This document shows, in pieces, positions 1-8,372 of a stretch of 64,000 bases of DNA. A model generated the notes under the pieces. That model was not told the origin of the DNA. It did no database searches and worked only from the letters and a program-made list of their open reading frames with translations. The stretch comes from Mycolicibacterium wolinskyi. Its GTDB lineage: Bacteria; Actinomycetota; Actinomycetes; Mycobacteriales; Mycobacteriaceae. Position 1 is the first letter of the stretch; each line of letters opens with the position of its first letter. The DNA lies in assembly GCF_002101965.1 (NCBI RefSeq), contig NZ_LQQA01000033.1, forward strand, positions 372,001 through 436,000, in the 5' to 3' direction. The translations under genes and the position numbers were made by a program.

Positions 1-347
1 GTTTGGTAGGCCTGGGGTGTGCCTACCAGGCAGGCCATGCCGGGGTTGGTGCGTTCCCCGACCCAGGCGCCGCGGTTCCCGTCGGCGGTGGCTGTCCAGG
101 ACAGTTCCAGCTCCCACTGCGTGTCCGAGGAATGCGAAAGCACATGTAGGCACTCCTTCCCGCAGTCGGAGAGTGTCCAGGCGTAGGGCGCCCAGGCGCT
201 TGTGGCTGTGGATTCGGTGACGTCGTAGACGCCCGGCGTGGGGATCGGTGGCGCCGCAACGACGGGGGCCGGGCCAGACGCTTTCATGCCGCCTAGCGCG
301 AATCCGATTGCCGTCGACACGGCAACCGCGAGTATGAGGTTTTTCAC
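1..347 (-). CDS. Small secreted protein, partial (runs off left edge)
   Basis: Read leftward from GTG at 345-347, with GGAGG five bases upstream. About 115 residues are visible before the window edge and no stop is reached, so the C-terminus is missing. The first ~20 residues (VKNLILAVAVSTAIGFALG) form a signal peptide or membrane anchor. The remainder, with two cysteines in SDCGKECLH and several tryptophans, looks like an exported beta-rich domain of the kind common in mycobacterial secreted proteins of unknown function. No specific family was recognised. The absence of stops over the whole stretch, the signal peptide and the ribosome site are the support for a real gene. Confidence 0.6.
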   Translation of the reverse strand, partial: MKNLILAVAVSTAIGFALGGMKASGPAPVVAAPPIPTPGVYDVTESTATSAWAPYAWTLSDCGKECLHVLSHSSDTQWELELSWTATADGNRGAWVGERTNPGMACLVGTPQAYQ

Positions 348-407
348 GGGTTCCTCCGCGTCGGATCCTAACCTCGGAACCGGCGTCGGGCGCCGGCGCG
401 GACGGGA

Positions 408-580
408 TCAACTCGGTGCGAAGAACTCCAGTGCGATACCGTCCGGATCCCGGAAGCTCAGCCCCGAACCGTACGGGGCGTCGACGATTCCACCGTGCCG
501 ATCAGTGCGCGGTACCAGGGCCCGCTGACGGCAAGGTCGCGCACCGTGACCGCGACGTGGTTGAGGGTGGGAAACGTCAT
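408..580 (-). pseudogene. VOC/glyoxalase-family gene with internal deletion
   Basis: Read leftward from ATG 578-580, preceded by GGAGGT four bases upstream. The first ~29 residues are a good vicinal-oxygen-chelate N-terminus (LNHVAVTVRDLAVSGPWY). The frame then jumps directly to a typical VOC C-terminus (SGLSFRDPDGIALEFF), which lies in another frame and ends at TGA 408-410. Compared with a usual 120-150-residue VOC protein, about 80 residues are missing and the frame is broken, so no normal product can be made. Both ends being recognisable and adjacent points to one internal deletion rather than gradual decay. Confidence 0.7.
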
Positions 581-756
581 GTGCACCTCCATGTCAGACA
601 ACGCGTCTCGCGGCGAGGGACGTGCCGGTGGTCCTGGCGCGCTTGAACGGGCAGCAGCACCGCCGCCGGGATGAGGAGATCGGTCACCCGTCGTGGCCGC
701 CGCGGTGGACCCAGCCTCATGAATTCGAGTAGACCACTTTGTGAGACGCTGCCGAA

Positions 757-1707
757 GTGTTTGAGCCGACATGTCGCGCTGCCGGCATCGCCATCGGATA
801 TTTCGCCGATCTGCTGCTGGGCGATCCGCGCCGGGGCCACCCCGTGGCGGTGTTCGGTGCAGGCGCCGCCCGATTGGAGCGGCTGACCTACGCCGACGAC
901 CGCCGCGCGGGTGTTCTGCACACCGGGCTGCTGCTGAGCGGGCTGGCGCTGTTCGGGGCGGCCGCGGGACGTTCGGCGCCGGTGACCGCGTTGGCGACGT
1001 TCGTCGCGCTCGGCGGCACGTCACTGAATCGCGTGGGCGGACAGATGGCGACCGTGCTGGAAGCCGGCGATCTCGACGGAGCGCGCCGGCTGCTGCCCTC
1101 GCTGTGCGGCCGGGATCCCGCCGCGCTCGATGCCGCCGGGCTGACCCGCGCGACGGTGGAGTCTCTTGCCGAGAACACCTCCGACGCGCAGGTGGCGCCG
1201 CTGCTGTGGGTCGCTGTCGCGGGCGTTCCTGGCGTACTGGTGTACCGCGGAGCCAACACGCTCGACGCGATGATCGGGCACCGTTCCCCGCGTTACCTCC
1301 GATTCGGTTGGGCGGCCGCACGTTTCGATGACGTCGTGAATTACCTGCCGGCGCGTTTGACGGGACTGCTCGTCGTGGCGTGCGCGCCCGTGGTGGATGG
1401 TTCACCGCGGGCGGCGCTGCGGGCGTGGCGGCGCGACGCGGCGCGCCATCCCAGCCCGAATGCCGGGGTGGCCGAGGCGACGTTCGCCGGGGCGTTGGGC
1501 GTGCGGCTCGGCGGCCCGACGCAGTACGCGCATCAACTGGAGATCCGCCCGACGCTCGGCGACGGCCGGGTGCCCGAGGTCATCGACGTGGGCCGCGCGG
1601 TGCGGTTGTCCCGGGCGGTGCAGGCGGCCGCGGCCGGGGTTGCGGTGCTGACCGCAGGCCTCAGTGCCGCCGTCCGTAACGGTCGGCGAGCTTCTCCTCG
1701 GGGGTGA
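757..1707 (+). CDS. cobD: Adenosylcobinamide-phosphate synthase, CobD/CbiB family
   Basis: A 316-residue CbiB/CobD-type membrane protein. The family joins aminopropanol (or its phosphate) to adenosylcobyric acid, a late step of cobalamin synthesis. The N-terminus has the family pattern of a hydrophobic helix followed by LLLGDPRRGHPVAVFG, and the middle carries TVESLAENTSDAQVAPLLW and a YRGANTLDAMIGH stretch, both hallmark conserved segments. GTG at 757 is chosen because it precedes the conserved first helix. Its 3' end overlaps the convergent SURF1 gene by 47 bases. It is the counterpart of M. tuberculosis Rv2236c; cobC lies 2 kb to the right and cobUTS at the far end of the window. Confidence 0.92.
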   Translation: MFEPTCRAAGIAIGYFADLLLGDPRRGHPVAVFGAGAARLERLTYADDRRAGVLHTGLLLSGLALFGAAAGRSAPVTALATFVALGGTSLNRVGGQMATVLEAGDLDGARRLLPSLCGRDPAALDAAGLTRATVESLAENTSDAQVAPLLWVAVAGVPGVLVYRGANTLDAMIGHRSPRYLRFGWAAARFDDVVNYLPARLTGLLVVACAPVVDGSPRAALRAWRRDAARHPSPNAGVAEATFAGALGVRLGGPTQYAHQLEIRPTLGDGRVPEVIDVGRAVRLSRAVQAAAAGVAVLTAGLSAAVRNGRRASPRG

Positions 1708-2479
1708 GCTGCCGATCCGGTTCCGCGGGTTTGGCGGCGCGCTCGCGTCTGCGCTGTTTGATCTCGGCATAGACGAAGTAGCCCAGTCCGATCGGCGCGA
1801 CGATGCCGAACGCGATCCACTGGATGCCGTAGGACAGGAACGGGCCCGCGTCGAGGTGAGGTAGCGGAATCTCGCCGAGCCCGCCCGGTTGTCCGCCGAC
1901 GAGTTGCAGATATGACCCCGCCAGCGGTACCCCGGTCACCGAGGCGATCTGCGTGGTGCTGATCGAATACACCTGCTGCACACCGTCGGTGCGGAACGGT
2001 TCCTTGCCGGTGGCGATCGCCTCGGAATCACGCAGCCGGGCCGTGATGGTCACCGTCCCGGTGGGCGGGGCCGCGATGGGCGGGACGCCCGAACCCTCCT
2101 CCGGCTTCACATAGCCGCGGTCGACCAGCACGACGGGCCCGCCGTCGACGGCGAACGGTGTCAAGACCTCGTACGCGGGGTCGCCGTCGATGACCCGCAA
2201 CCGAGCCACCACCTCGGCCTCGGGCAGATAATGCCCGGTGGCGGTCACGCGTCGCCACTGATCATCGGGGGCTGCGGAATCCTGTTGCGGCAGAAGCGTT
2301 GTCACCGGGACCGGATCGGCCTGCAGTGAGTTCGCGATCTGGTTGTTCTCACGCGACGTCTTGGTGTTCTTGCCCAGCTGCCATGGCGCGAGCACCGTGA
2401 AGCACAGGTACGCGAACGCGACCACCACGACGAACAACGCCAGCCACTGCGGCCGGAACAGGAAACTCAGACGTTGCAT
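1661..2479 (-). CDS. SURF1 family protein (cytochrome oxidase assembly)
   Basis: A 272-residue membrane protein. SURF1 proteins assist cytochrome c oxidase biogenesis, linked in bacteria to haem a insertion. An N-terminal transmembrane helix (residues ~10-30, WLALFVVVVAFAYLCFTVLA) is followed by the family motif PWQLGKN; a second helix near residues 215-235 (YGIQWIAFGIVAPIGLGYFVY) places the central domain outside the membrane, as in the family. A hydrophilic tail rich in Arg and Glu ends the protein. ATG 2477-2479 overlaps the ptpA stop (TGATG), indicating coupling in a ptkA-ptpA-SURF1 operon as at Rv2232-Rv2235. A GTG one codon upstream is possible. Confidence 0.9.
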   Translation of the reverse strand: MQRLSFLFRPQWLALFVVVVAFAYLCFTVLAPWQLGKNTKTSRENNQIANSLQADPVPVTTLLPQQDSAAPDDQWRRVTATGHYLPEAEVVARLRVIDGDPAYEVLTPFAVDGGPVVLVDRGYVKPEEGSGVPPIAAPPTGTVTITARLRDSEAIATGKEPFRTDGVQQVYSISTTQIASVTGVPLAGSYLQLVGGQPGGLGEIPLPHLDAGPFLSYGIQWIAFGIVAPIGLGYFVYAEIKQRRRERAAKPAEPDRQLTPEEKLADRYGRRH

Positions 2480-2985
2480 CACACCACGATTCCTCGAGGC
2501 TCATCCCGGGCCGCGAGCGCCGCGTCGACCCAGTCGTGCAGTCCGGGCAGGGCGGCCTCGATCACCGCGAACACCGCTTCGAAGTCGTCGCGCGTGCCGT
2601 AGTACGGGTCTTCGACGTCGGGGGTGTGCGCACCGGAACGCGGATCGAACGAACGCAGCATCCGCAGGCGCTCGGGTTGCACCCCGAGGTCGGCGAGGAT
2701 CCTGGCGTGGTTGCGGCCGAGCGCGACGACCAGATCGGCGCTCAGATGATCGTCGTCGACCTGGGCCGCGCGGTGCTCGCTCGGATAGCCGTGCTCGGTG
2801 AGGACCAGGCAGGCGCGCGCATCCGCACCGTCACCGGCATGCCAACTGCCGGTACCGGCGCTGGTCACCCGGACGGCATCGGCCAGGCCGCGTTCACTGA
2901 TCTGGTGCGCGAACATCTTCTCGGCCATCGGTGAGCGGCAGATGTTGCCCGAACAGACGAATGTCACGTGAAGCGGGTCAGACAC
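2479..2985 (-). CDS. ptpA: Low-molecular-weight protein tyrosine phosphatase PtpA
   Basis: A 168-residue LMW-PTP. The phosphate loop C-X5-R-S is at residues ~11-18 (CSGNICRSP) and the general acid Asp lies in DPYYG near residue 125, both intact. M. tuberculosis PtpA (Rv2234) is a secreted phosphatase acting on host targets; in an environmental relative a housekeeping signalling role is likelier. GTG 2983-2985 overlaps the end of ptkA by 8 bases, so kinase, phosphatase and SURF1 protein are co-transcribed. Length fits the family (163 in M. tuberculosis). Confidence 0.93.
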   Translation of the reverse strand: MSDPLHVTFVCSGNICRSPMAEKMFAHQISERGLADAVRVTSAGTGSWHAGDGADARACLVLTEHGYPSEHRAAQVDDDHLSADLVVALGRNHARILADLGVQPERLRMLRSFDPRSGAHTPDVEDPYYGTRDDFEAVFAVIEAALPGLHDWVDAALAARDEPRGIVV

Positions 2986-3682
2986 CGAGCACCCCGCGCA
3001 ACGCTTCGACGGTCGCCACCTGGGCCCGCGCGGCGACGGCCGCCGGACCGGCGAAGTCCGCGGCGCCGTAGCCCCAGCCGACCACGACGGTTTCGATGCC
3101 GTGCTCGGCGGCGCCCTCGACGTCGTGCACCCGGTCGCCGACCATCAGCACCCGCTCCGGCAGGGGCTGAAGCTGCGCGAGGGCATGCGCCACCACATCG
3201 GCCTTGGCCGCTCGGGTGCCGTCCGGGCTGGCGCCTGCGATCACCTCGAAGTACCCGTCGAGGCCGAAGTGCTCGAGGATGAGGCGGGCGGTCGGTTCGG
3301 CCTTCGACGTGGCCACGGCCAGCCGAACCCCGGCCGCGCGCAGGTCGGCCAGCAGCGCCGGAATGCCGTCGAACAGCGTGTTCATCGCCCAGCCGCGGCT
3401 CGTATAGTCCGCGCGGTAGGCGGCGATGGCGGCGTCGGCGTGCTCGCCGAGCCCCATGTCGCGCAGTGTGTAGTGCATGGGTGGGCCGACGATGCGGCTC
3501 GCCAGGTCACCGTCGGGCACATCGGCGCCCACGGCCTGCAGCGCATGCCGAAAACTCGACACGATGCCCTCGGCCGAGTCGGTGAGGGTGCCGTCGAGGT
3601 CGAACAGCACCAACTGCGGCCGGATGCCCTGCGGCAGCTCGCTGACTGCGCCGGTCTCGGGGCTGGTCTCAACGTCGGTCAC
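2978..3682 (-). CDS. ptkA: HAD-family hydrolase / protein tyrosine kinase PtkA
   Basis: A HAD-superfamily protein matching M. tuberculosis PtkA (Rv2232), reported as a tyrosine kinase that phosphorylates PtpA. HAD motif I is FDLDGTLTD, motif II the TSKAEPT region, and motif III/IV the MVGDRVHDVEGA segment. A cap domain (PPMHYTLRDMGLGEHAD) lies between. GTG 3680-3682 gives 234 residues; a longer frame back to 3733 would add an N-terminal tail like the long one in M. tuberculosis, so the start is uncertain. It heads the ptkA-ptpA-SURF1 operon. Kinase activity is transferred from the homologue; the sequence itself shows only a phosphatase-type HAD fold. Confidence 0.85.
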   Translation of the reverse strand: MTDVETSPETGAVSELPQGIRPQLVLFDLDGTLTDSAEGIVSSFRHALQAVGADVPDGDLASRIVGPPMHYTLRDMGLGEHADAAIAAYRADYTSRGWAMNTLFDGIPALLADLRAAGVRLAVATSKAEPTARLILEHFGLDGYFEVIAGASPDGTRAAKADVVAHALAQLQPLPERVLMVGDRVHDVEGAAEHGIETVVVGWGYGAADFAGPAAVAARAQVATVEALRGVLGV

Positions 3683-3752
3683 AGAGCAATTGTCCCTGAT
3701 CCCCGCGCGGTCCGGCTGCCCGGCCGGGGGCACCGCCCACTACTGTCGTGCT

Positions 3753-4787
3753 GTGCCGTGCCCATCGCAGAGTCCGACCCGCGCGGCCGCCCGCTACCAC
3801 GGTGACCAGGCCGCCTTGCCGGGCATGCTGGACTTCGCGGTCAACGTGCGCGCCGGCTCGCCGCCGGCGTGGCTGACCGACCGGCTGGCCGCCCGGCTGA
3901 CCGACCTCGGCCGCTATCCGAGCGCGGCCGACGAGCGCCGTGCCGTCGCGGCCGTCGCGTCGCGGCACAATCGCGACGAATCGGAGGTGGCGCTGCTGGC
4001 GGGTGGAGCCGAGGGCTTCGCCCTGCTGCCCGGGCTGCAGCCACAGCTGGCGGCGTTGGTCGCGCCGTCCTTCACCGAGCCCGAGGCCGTCTTGACGGCG
4101 GCAGGCGTGCCGGTGCATCACGTCGAACTCGCGCCGCCGTTCACGCTGGCCGGTGCCCAGGTACCCGACGCGGCTGACCTCGTCGTCGTCGGTAATCCGA
4201 CCAACCCCACCGGGGTGCTGCACCCGCGCGAGCACATCTTGGCGCTGCGCCGGCCGGGGCGGATCGTGGTGGTCGACGAGGCCTTCGCCGACGCCGTGCC
4301 CGGCGAACCCGAGTCGTTGGCAGGCGATGCGCTGCCCGACGTGCTGGTGCTGCGCAGCCTCACCAAGACCTGGGCGCTGGCCGGGTTGCGGGTCGGCTAC
4401 GCGCTCGGCGCCCCGGAACTGTTGGCCCGGCTGACCGCACGCCGCGCGCACTGGCCGCTGGGGACGCTGCAGTTGGAGGCCATCGCCGCGGCGAACGCTC
4501 CCGAGGCGGTCGCCGAGGCCGAGGCCGGTGCGCGGCGATTGGCGGGCCTGCGTGCCGAAATGGCCACTGCGCTTCGCGCGCTCGGCCTCGAGGTGATCGC
4601 CGGGGCCGCGCCGTTTGTGCTGTTCGCCGTGCCCGACGCGGAGTTGATGCGAAAACATCTGGAAAGCAAGGGTATTGCCGTGCGTCGTTGCGATACTTTC
4701 GTGGGCCTGCGCCCGAACTACCTGCGTGCCGCAGTGCGCGAGGAGTGGCCGGTTTTGGTGGACGCCGTGACGGAGGTGCTGACATGA
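3753..4787 (+). CDS. cobC: CobC-type PLP aminotransferase (Rv2231c-like)
   Basis: A 344-residue fold-type I PLP enzyme annotated as CobC in mycobacteria (Rv2231c), related to histidinol-phosphate aminotransferases and threonine-phosphate decarboxylases that supply the aminopropanol of cobalamin. The PLP lysine is in [17 protein letters not shown] and the cofactor Asp/Asn region in [13 protein letters not shown] and VVVDEAFAD. The start is supported by a leaderless promoter: TACTGT at 3741-3746, six bases, then GTG 3753. The stop overlaps the nif3 start (ATGA), so cobC, nif3, the zinc-ribbon gene and RNase H form one rightward operon divergent from ptkA. Confidence 0.88.
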   Translation: MPCPSQSPTRAAARYHGDQAALPGMLDFAVNVRAGSPPAWLTDRLAARLTDLGRYPSAADERRAVAAVASRHNRDESEVALLAGGAEGFALLPGLQPQLAALVAPSFTEPEAVLTAAGVPVHHVELAPPFTLAGAQVPDAADLVVVGNPTNPTGVLHPREHILALRRPGRIVVVDEAFADAVPGEPESLAGDALPDVLVLRSLTKTWALAGLRVGYALGAPELLARLTARRAHWPLGTLQLEAIAAANAPEAVAEAEAGARRLAGLRAEMATALRALGLEVIAGAAPFVLFAVPDAELMRKHLESKGIAVRRCDTFVGLRPNYLRAAVREEWPVLVDAVTEVLT

Positions 4788-5902
4788 GTGCCCGACTGGC
4801 TGATGTCATCGCGGTGCTTGATGCCGCCTATCCGCCGCGGCTGGCCGAGGACTGGGATTCGGTCGGGCTCGTGTGCGGCGACCCCGACGAACCCGTCGAT
4901 TCGGTCACGGTCGCGGTCGACGCCACCGACTCCGTCATCTCCGAAGTGCCCGAACGCGGGCTGCTGCTCGCACATCACCCGCTGTTGTTGCGCGGGGTTG
5001 ACACCGTCGCGGCCAGCACGGCCAAGGGCGCGCTGATCCACCGGTTGATCCGCACCGGGCGGGCGTTGTTCACCGCGCACACCAACGCCGATTCGGCTTC
5101 GCCGGGCGTATCCGACGCGCTGGCCGATGCGCTCGGGCTGACGGTCGAGGGCGTGCTGTCGCCCGTGGCGGCCGGGCCGGATCTGGACAAGTGGGTGGTG
5201 TTCGTTCCGGCCGCCGACGCCGAAGCGTTGCGGGCGGCACTGTTCGCGGCAGGCGCAGGTCGCATCGGCGACTACTCCCACTGCAGCTGGAGCGTTACCG
5301 GGACGGGGCAGTTCCTGCCCCATGACGGCGCGTCGCCGGCGATCGGTGAGGTCGGCAGCGTCGAACGGGTGGCCGAGGACCGGGTCGAGGTGATCGCGCC
5401 GGCACGGTTGCGCTCGAAGATCCTGGCCGCCATGCGCGCGGCCCATCCGTACGAGGAACCGGCCTTCGACATCATCGCGCTGGCGCCCATACCGGGCGAC
5501 GTCGGCATCGGCCGGGTCGGTTCGCTGGATCGGCCGGAACCGTTGTCGGCGTTCGTATCCCGCGTGTGCGCGGCGCTGCCCGCGACGTCGTGGGGCGTGC
5601 GTGCGTCGGGTGACTCCGATGCCATGGTGTCGCGGGTCGCGGTCTGCGGGGGAGCGGGCGACTCGCTGCTGGGCGCGGCCGCCGCGGCCGACGTGCAGGC
5701 GTACGTCACCGCCGATCTGCGCCACCATCCCGCCGACGAGCACCGGCGGGCGTCGGACGTGGCGCTGGTCGATGTTGCACACTGGGCCAGCGAGTTTCCC
5801 TGGTGTGCTCAGGCGGCCGATGTGCTGCGCAGGCATTTCGGTGACACCCTGCCGGTGCGGGTCAGTACGGTGCGCACCGATCCATGGAACGTCGAGAGTT
5901 AG
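4784..5902 (+). CDS. Nif3-like dinuclear metal-centre protein (GTP cyclohydrolase I type 2)
   Basis: A 372-residue Nif3/DUF34 protein (Rv2230c-like). The family binds two metals through His/Asp/Glu residues; visible ligands are the N-terminal [10 protein letters not shown] segment, HHP ([11 protein letters not shown]), HTNAD and the C-terminal HWASEFPW. A central ~100-residue insert ([17 protein letters not shown] to [10 protein letters not shown]) is the PII/CutA-like domain found in long Nif3 proteins. ATG 4784 overlaps the cobC stop. The cellular role is unsettled in the family, with metal-chaperone and NIF3 housekeeping functions proposed. Confidence 0.9.
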   Translation: MSARLADVIAVLDAAYPPRLAEDWDSVGLVCGDPDEPVDSVTVAVDATDSVISEVPERGLLLAHHPLLLRGVDTVAASTAKGALIHRLIRTGRALFTAHTNADSASPGVSDALADALGLTVEGVLSPVAAGPDLDKWVVFVPAADAEALRAALFAAGAGRIGDYSHCSWSVTGTGQFLPHDGASPAIGEVGSVERVAEDRVEVIAPARLRSKILAAMRAAHPYEEPAFDIIALAPIPGDVGIGRVGSLDRPEPLSAFVSRVCAALPATSWGVRASGDSDAMVSRVAVCGGAGDSLLGAAAAADVQAYVTADLRHHPADEHRRASDVALVDVAHWASEFPWCAQAADVLRRHFGDTLPVRVSTVRTDPWNVES

Positions 5903-5923
5903 CCGGTAGGGGAGCGAAAGAAG

Positions 5924-6652
5924 ATGAAAGCCGAAGTATCCCAACAGCGTTCACTGCTCGAGCTGACCGAGGTGGACGCCGAGCTGGCCCGTATCGAGCA
6001 CCGTGCCAAGCATCTGGCCGAGCAGAAGCGCCTCGACGATGCCCAGGCCGAGTACGGCGCCGCCAACGACCGGCTGGCCACGCTGGGTATCGCGCTGGAG
6101 GATCTGGGCACCCAGGTGGCCAAGTTCGAGACCGAGATCGACGCGGTGCGTCAACGCGAGGACCGCGACCGCGCGCTGCTCGAAAGCGGCGGGGTGGGCG
6201 CCAAACAGGTCACCGAGATCCAGCACGAACTCGAAACTTTGCAGCGCAGACAGTCGAGCTTGGAGGACTCCCTGCTCGAAGTCATGGAGCGCCGCGAGGA
6301 GCTGCTGGCCCAGCAGGCCGAGGCGCTGCGCCGCATCGATGAACTGCAGACGGCGCTGTCCGATGCCCAGCAGGCGCGCGACGGCGCGCTCGTGGAGATC
6401 GACCAGTCCCGCCATCAGTGTGCGACCCGCCGCGACGCCCTCGTCGACGCGATCGACGACGAGTTGGTGGGCCTCTACGAGCGGCAGCGGGCGCGCGGTG
6501 GCGCGGGCGCAGGCCTGCTGCAGGGCCGGCGGTGCGGGGCGTGCCGGATCGAGATCGACCGCGGCGAGATCGCCCGTATCTCGGCCGCTGCCGACGACGA
6601 CGTGCTGCGCTGCCCGGAGTGTGGAGCAATCCTGTTGCGGGTCAAGCCGTGA
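5924..6652 (+). CDS. Coiled-coil protein with C-terminal C4 zinc ribbon
   Basis: A 242-residue protein (Rv2229c-like, C4-type zinc-ribbon family). Residues ~5-175 are an uninterrupted antiparallel coiled coil rich in Glu, Arg and Gln (for example LLELTEVDAELARIEHRAKH). The C-terminus carries four cysteines in RRCGACRIEID and LRCPECGAI, a zinc ribbon similar to CT398/FlgZ-type proteins that tether partners. It follows nif3 by 21 bases, with a purine-rich GGGGAGCGAAAGAAG leader, and its stop overlaps the RNase H start (GTGA). Its position is conserved beside RNase H in mycobacteria. No enzymatic motif is present; a nucleic-acid or protein tether role is inferred. Confidence 0.9.
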   Translation: MKAEVSQQRSLLELTEVDAELARIEHRAKHLAEQKRLDDAQAEYGAANDRLATLGIALEDLGTQVAKFETEIDAVRQREDRDRALLESGGVGAKQVTEIQHELETLQRRQSSLEDSLLEVMERREELLAQQAEALRRIDELQTALSDAQQARDGALVEIDQSRHQCATRRDALVDAIDDELVGLYERQRARGGAGAGLLQGRRCGACRIEIDRGEIARISAAADDDVLRCPECGAILLRVKP

Positions 6653-7743
6653 AGGTGCTCGTCGAGGCTGACGGCGGATCGCGCGGTAACCCGGGACCGG
6701 CCGGGTACGGCGCCGTCGTGTACACCGCCGACCATGGCACGGTGCTGGCCGAGCGCAAGGAAGCCATCGGCCGGGCCACCAACAATGTCGCCGAATATCG
6801 CGGCCTGATCGCTGGTTTGGAGGCCGCGACGGCCCAGGGCGCCACCGAGGTCGCGGTGTCGATGGACTCCAAACTGGTCGTCGAACAGATGACGGGCCGC
6901 TGGCGCGTCAAACACCCCGACCTGATCGATCTCCAACGCCAGGCCGCCGCACTCGCGGACACGTTCGACCACGTGAGCTACAGCTGGATTCCGCGCGCCC
7001 GCAACAGCTATGCCGACCGGCTCGCGAACGAGGCGATGGACGCCGCGGCCGGGGTGGTCGACGAGGCGGCGCCGACGAAGAAGCCGGCCGAGGACGAGAA
7101 GCCGTCGGCCCCGGGCTGGACCGGTGCGGTCGGCGCGCCGACGCGGCTGCTGCTGTTGCGGCACGGACAGACCGAACTGTCCGTCCAGCGGCGCTATTCG
7201 GGCCGCGGCAATCCCGCGCTGACCGAGGAGGGCCGGCGCCAAGCCGACGCGGCAGCGCGCTATCTGGGCGAGCGCGGCGGAGTCGCCGCGGTGGTCACCT
7301 CGCCGTTGCAGCGGGCGTACGACACCGCCGCCGCGGCGGCCAAGGCGCTCGGGCTCGACGTCACGGTCGACGACGATCTGATCGAGACCGACTTCGGCGC
7401 CTGGGAGGGTTTGACGTTCGCCGAAGCGGCGCAACGGGATCCGGAGCTGCACCGGCGTTGGCTGCGCGACACCAGCGTCGAGCCACCCGGCGGTGAGAGC
7501 TTCGACGCCGTGGCGCACCGGGTGCGGCGGGCCCGCAACCGCATCATCGCCGAGCACGGCGCCGCGACCGTTCTGGTGGTGTCGCACGTGACGCCGATCA
7601 AGACCGTGTTACGGCTTGCGCTCGATGCCGGGGAGGGCATCCTCTACCGGCTGCACCTCGATCTGGCCTCACTGTCGATCGCCGAGTTCTACGCCGACGG
7701 CGCCTCATCGGTGCGACTGGTCAACCAGACCGCCTACCTGTAA
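6649..7743 (+). CDS. Bifunctional RNase HI / acid phosphatase
   Basis: A 364-residue fusion equal in length to M. tuberculosis Rv2228c. Residues 1-~140 are an RNase HI domain (VEADGGSRGNPGPAGYGAV, the E of AEYRGL and the D of AVSMDSK, then RARNSYADRLANEAMD), which removes RNA from RNA-DNA hybrids. A ~25-residue acidic linker (EEAAPTKKPAEDEKP region) leads to a histidine-phosphatase domain (LLLRHGQTELS, RHG phosphohistidine; VVSHVTPIK second His), related to CobC alpha-ribazole phosphatase, so the domain could also serve cobalamin synthesis. GTG 6649 overlaps the previous stop. It ends the cobC operon. Confidence 0.93.
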   Translation: MKVLVEADGGSRGNPGPAGYGAVVYTADHGTVLAERKEAIGRATNNVAEYRGLIAGLEAATAQGATEVAVSMDSKLVVEQMTGRWRVKHPDLIDLQRQAAALADTFDHVSYSWIPRARNSYADRLANEAMDAAAGVVDEAAPTKKPAEDEKPSAPGWTGAVGAPTRLLLLRHGQTELSVQRRYSGRGNPALTEEGRRQADAAARYLGERGGVAAVVTSPLQRAYDTAAAAAKALGLDVTVDDDLIETDFGAWEGLTFAEAAQRDPELHRRWLRDTSVEPPGGESFDAVAHRVRRARNRIIAEHGAATVLVVSHVTPIKTVLRLALDAGEGILYRLHLDLASLSIAEFYADGASSVRLVNQTAYL

Positions 7744-7744
7744 C

Positions 7745-8326
7745 TCAGGCGTGCAGGTGCAGCTGTTCGCCGTGCGGGCCGAAGATCGTGATCGCCTCCA
7801 CCGGTCCGTCGACGACGCCGAACCAGTGCGGGCTCCACGTCGAGAACTCAACCGCCTCACCGGGTTTGACGATGAAGTCCTGCTCGCCGAGGATGAGGCG
7901 CAGCCGCCCGGACAACACATACATCCAGTCGCGACCCTCGTGCACGGGTAGCTCTGCAGGCGGTTTACGGCGGCGGGCGCTGATGCGGATCTTGAACGCG
8001 TGCAGCCCACCGGCCGGACCGTGCCGCGTGAGCGGCCAGTAAGTGATGTCGTGATGGGTGTGCGAGGCGCCCTTGATCCGCGGATCCTCGGCTTCCGGTG
8101 CGCGCAGCAGCTCATCGGTGGTCACCGACAACGCGGCGGCGAGCCGGGGCAGATGATCCAGTGCGAGCCTGCGTTTACCCGATTCCAGCCTGCTCAGCGT
8201 CGACACGTCGATCTGGGCGCGGGTAGCGACGTCCTCCAAAGTCAGGCCGCGCTGCACCCGTAGCTCGCGCAGCCGCCGCCGGACCATGGCGTCGACGTTC
8301 TCCTCCGCGGCTGCGATTGCCTCCAT
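7745..8326 (-). CDS. XRE-family regulator with C-terminal cupin domain
   Basis: A 193-residue one-component regulator. Residues ~14-72 form the helix-turn-helix (RRLRELRVQRGLTLEDVATR then STLSRLESGKRR). Residues ~100-193 are a cupin barrel (HEGRDWMYVLSGRLRLILGE, VEFSTWSPHWFGVVDG) which binds a small ligand or metal in relatives. It is divergent from the oxidoreductase-methyltransferase gene at 8373, with 46 bases between them holding an inverted repeat (8326-8343) that overlaps its own ATG. This arrangement suggests it represses itself and the neighbour until a ligand binds. Its stop lies one base from that of the RNase H gene. Confidence 0.9.
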   Translation of the reverse strand: MEAIAAAEENVDAMVRRRLRELRVQRGLTLEDVATRAQIDVSTLSRLESGKRRLALDHLPRLAAALSVTTDELLRAPEAEDPRIKGASHTHHDITYWPLTRHGPAGGLHAFKIRISARRRKPPAELPVHEGRDWMYVLSGRLRLILGEQDFIVKPGEAVEFSTWSPHWFGVVDGPVEAITIFGPHGEQLHLHA

Positions 8327-8343
8327 GGCAAATTAGCTTGCCA
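8326..8343. promoter_or_regulatory. Inverted-repeat operator between the XRE-cupin and oxidoreductase genes
   Basis: TGGCAA-(6)-TTGCCA, a perfect inverted repeat with 6-bp arms, spanning the start codon of the regulator. A further half-site GGCAAG lies at about 8358-8363, before the ATG at 8373. Placement in a 46-base divergent intergenic space is what one expects for an autorepressor operator. No binding data; function is inferred. Confidence 0.45.
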
Positions 8344-8372
8344 GTTTCGTGCTGGGTCGGCAAGCTCGGGAT

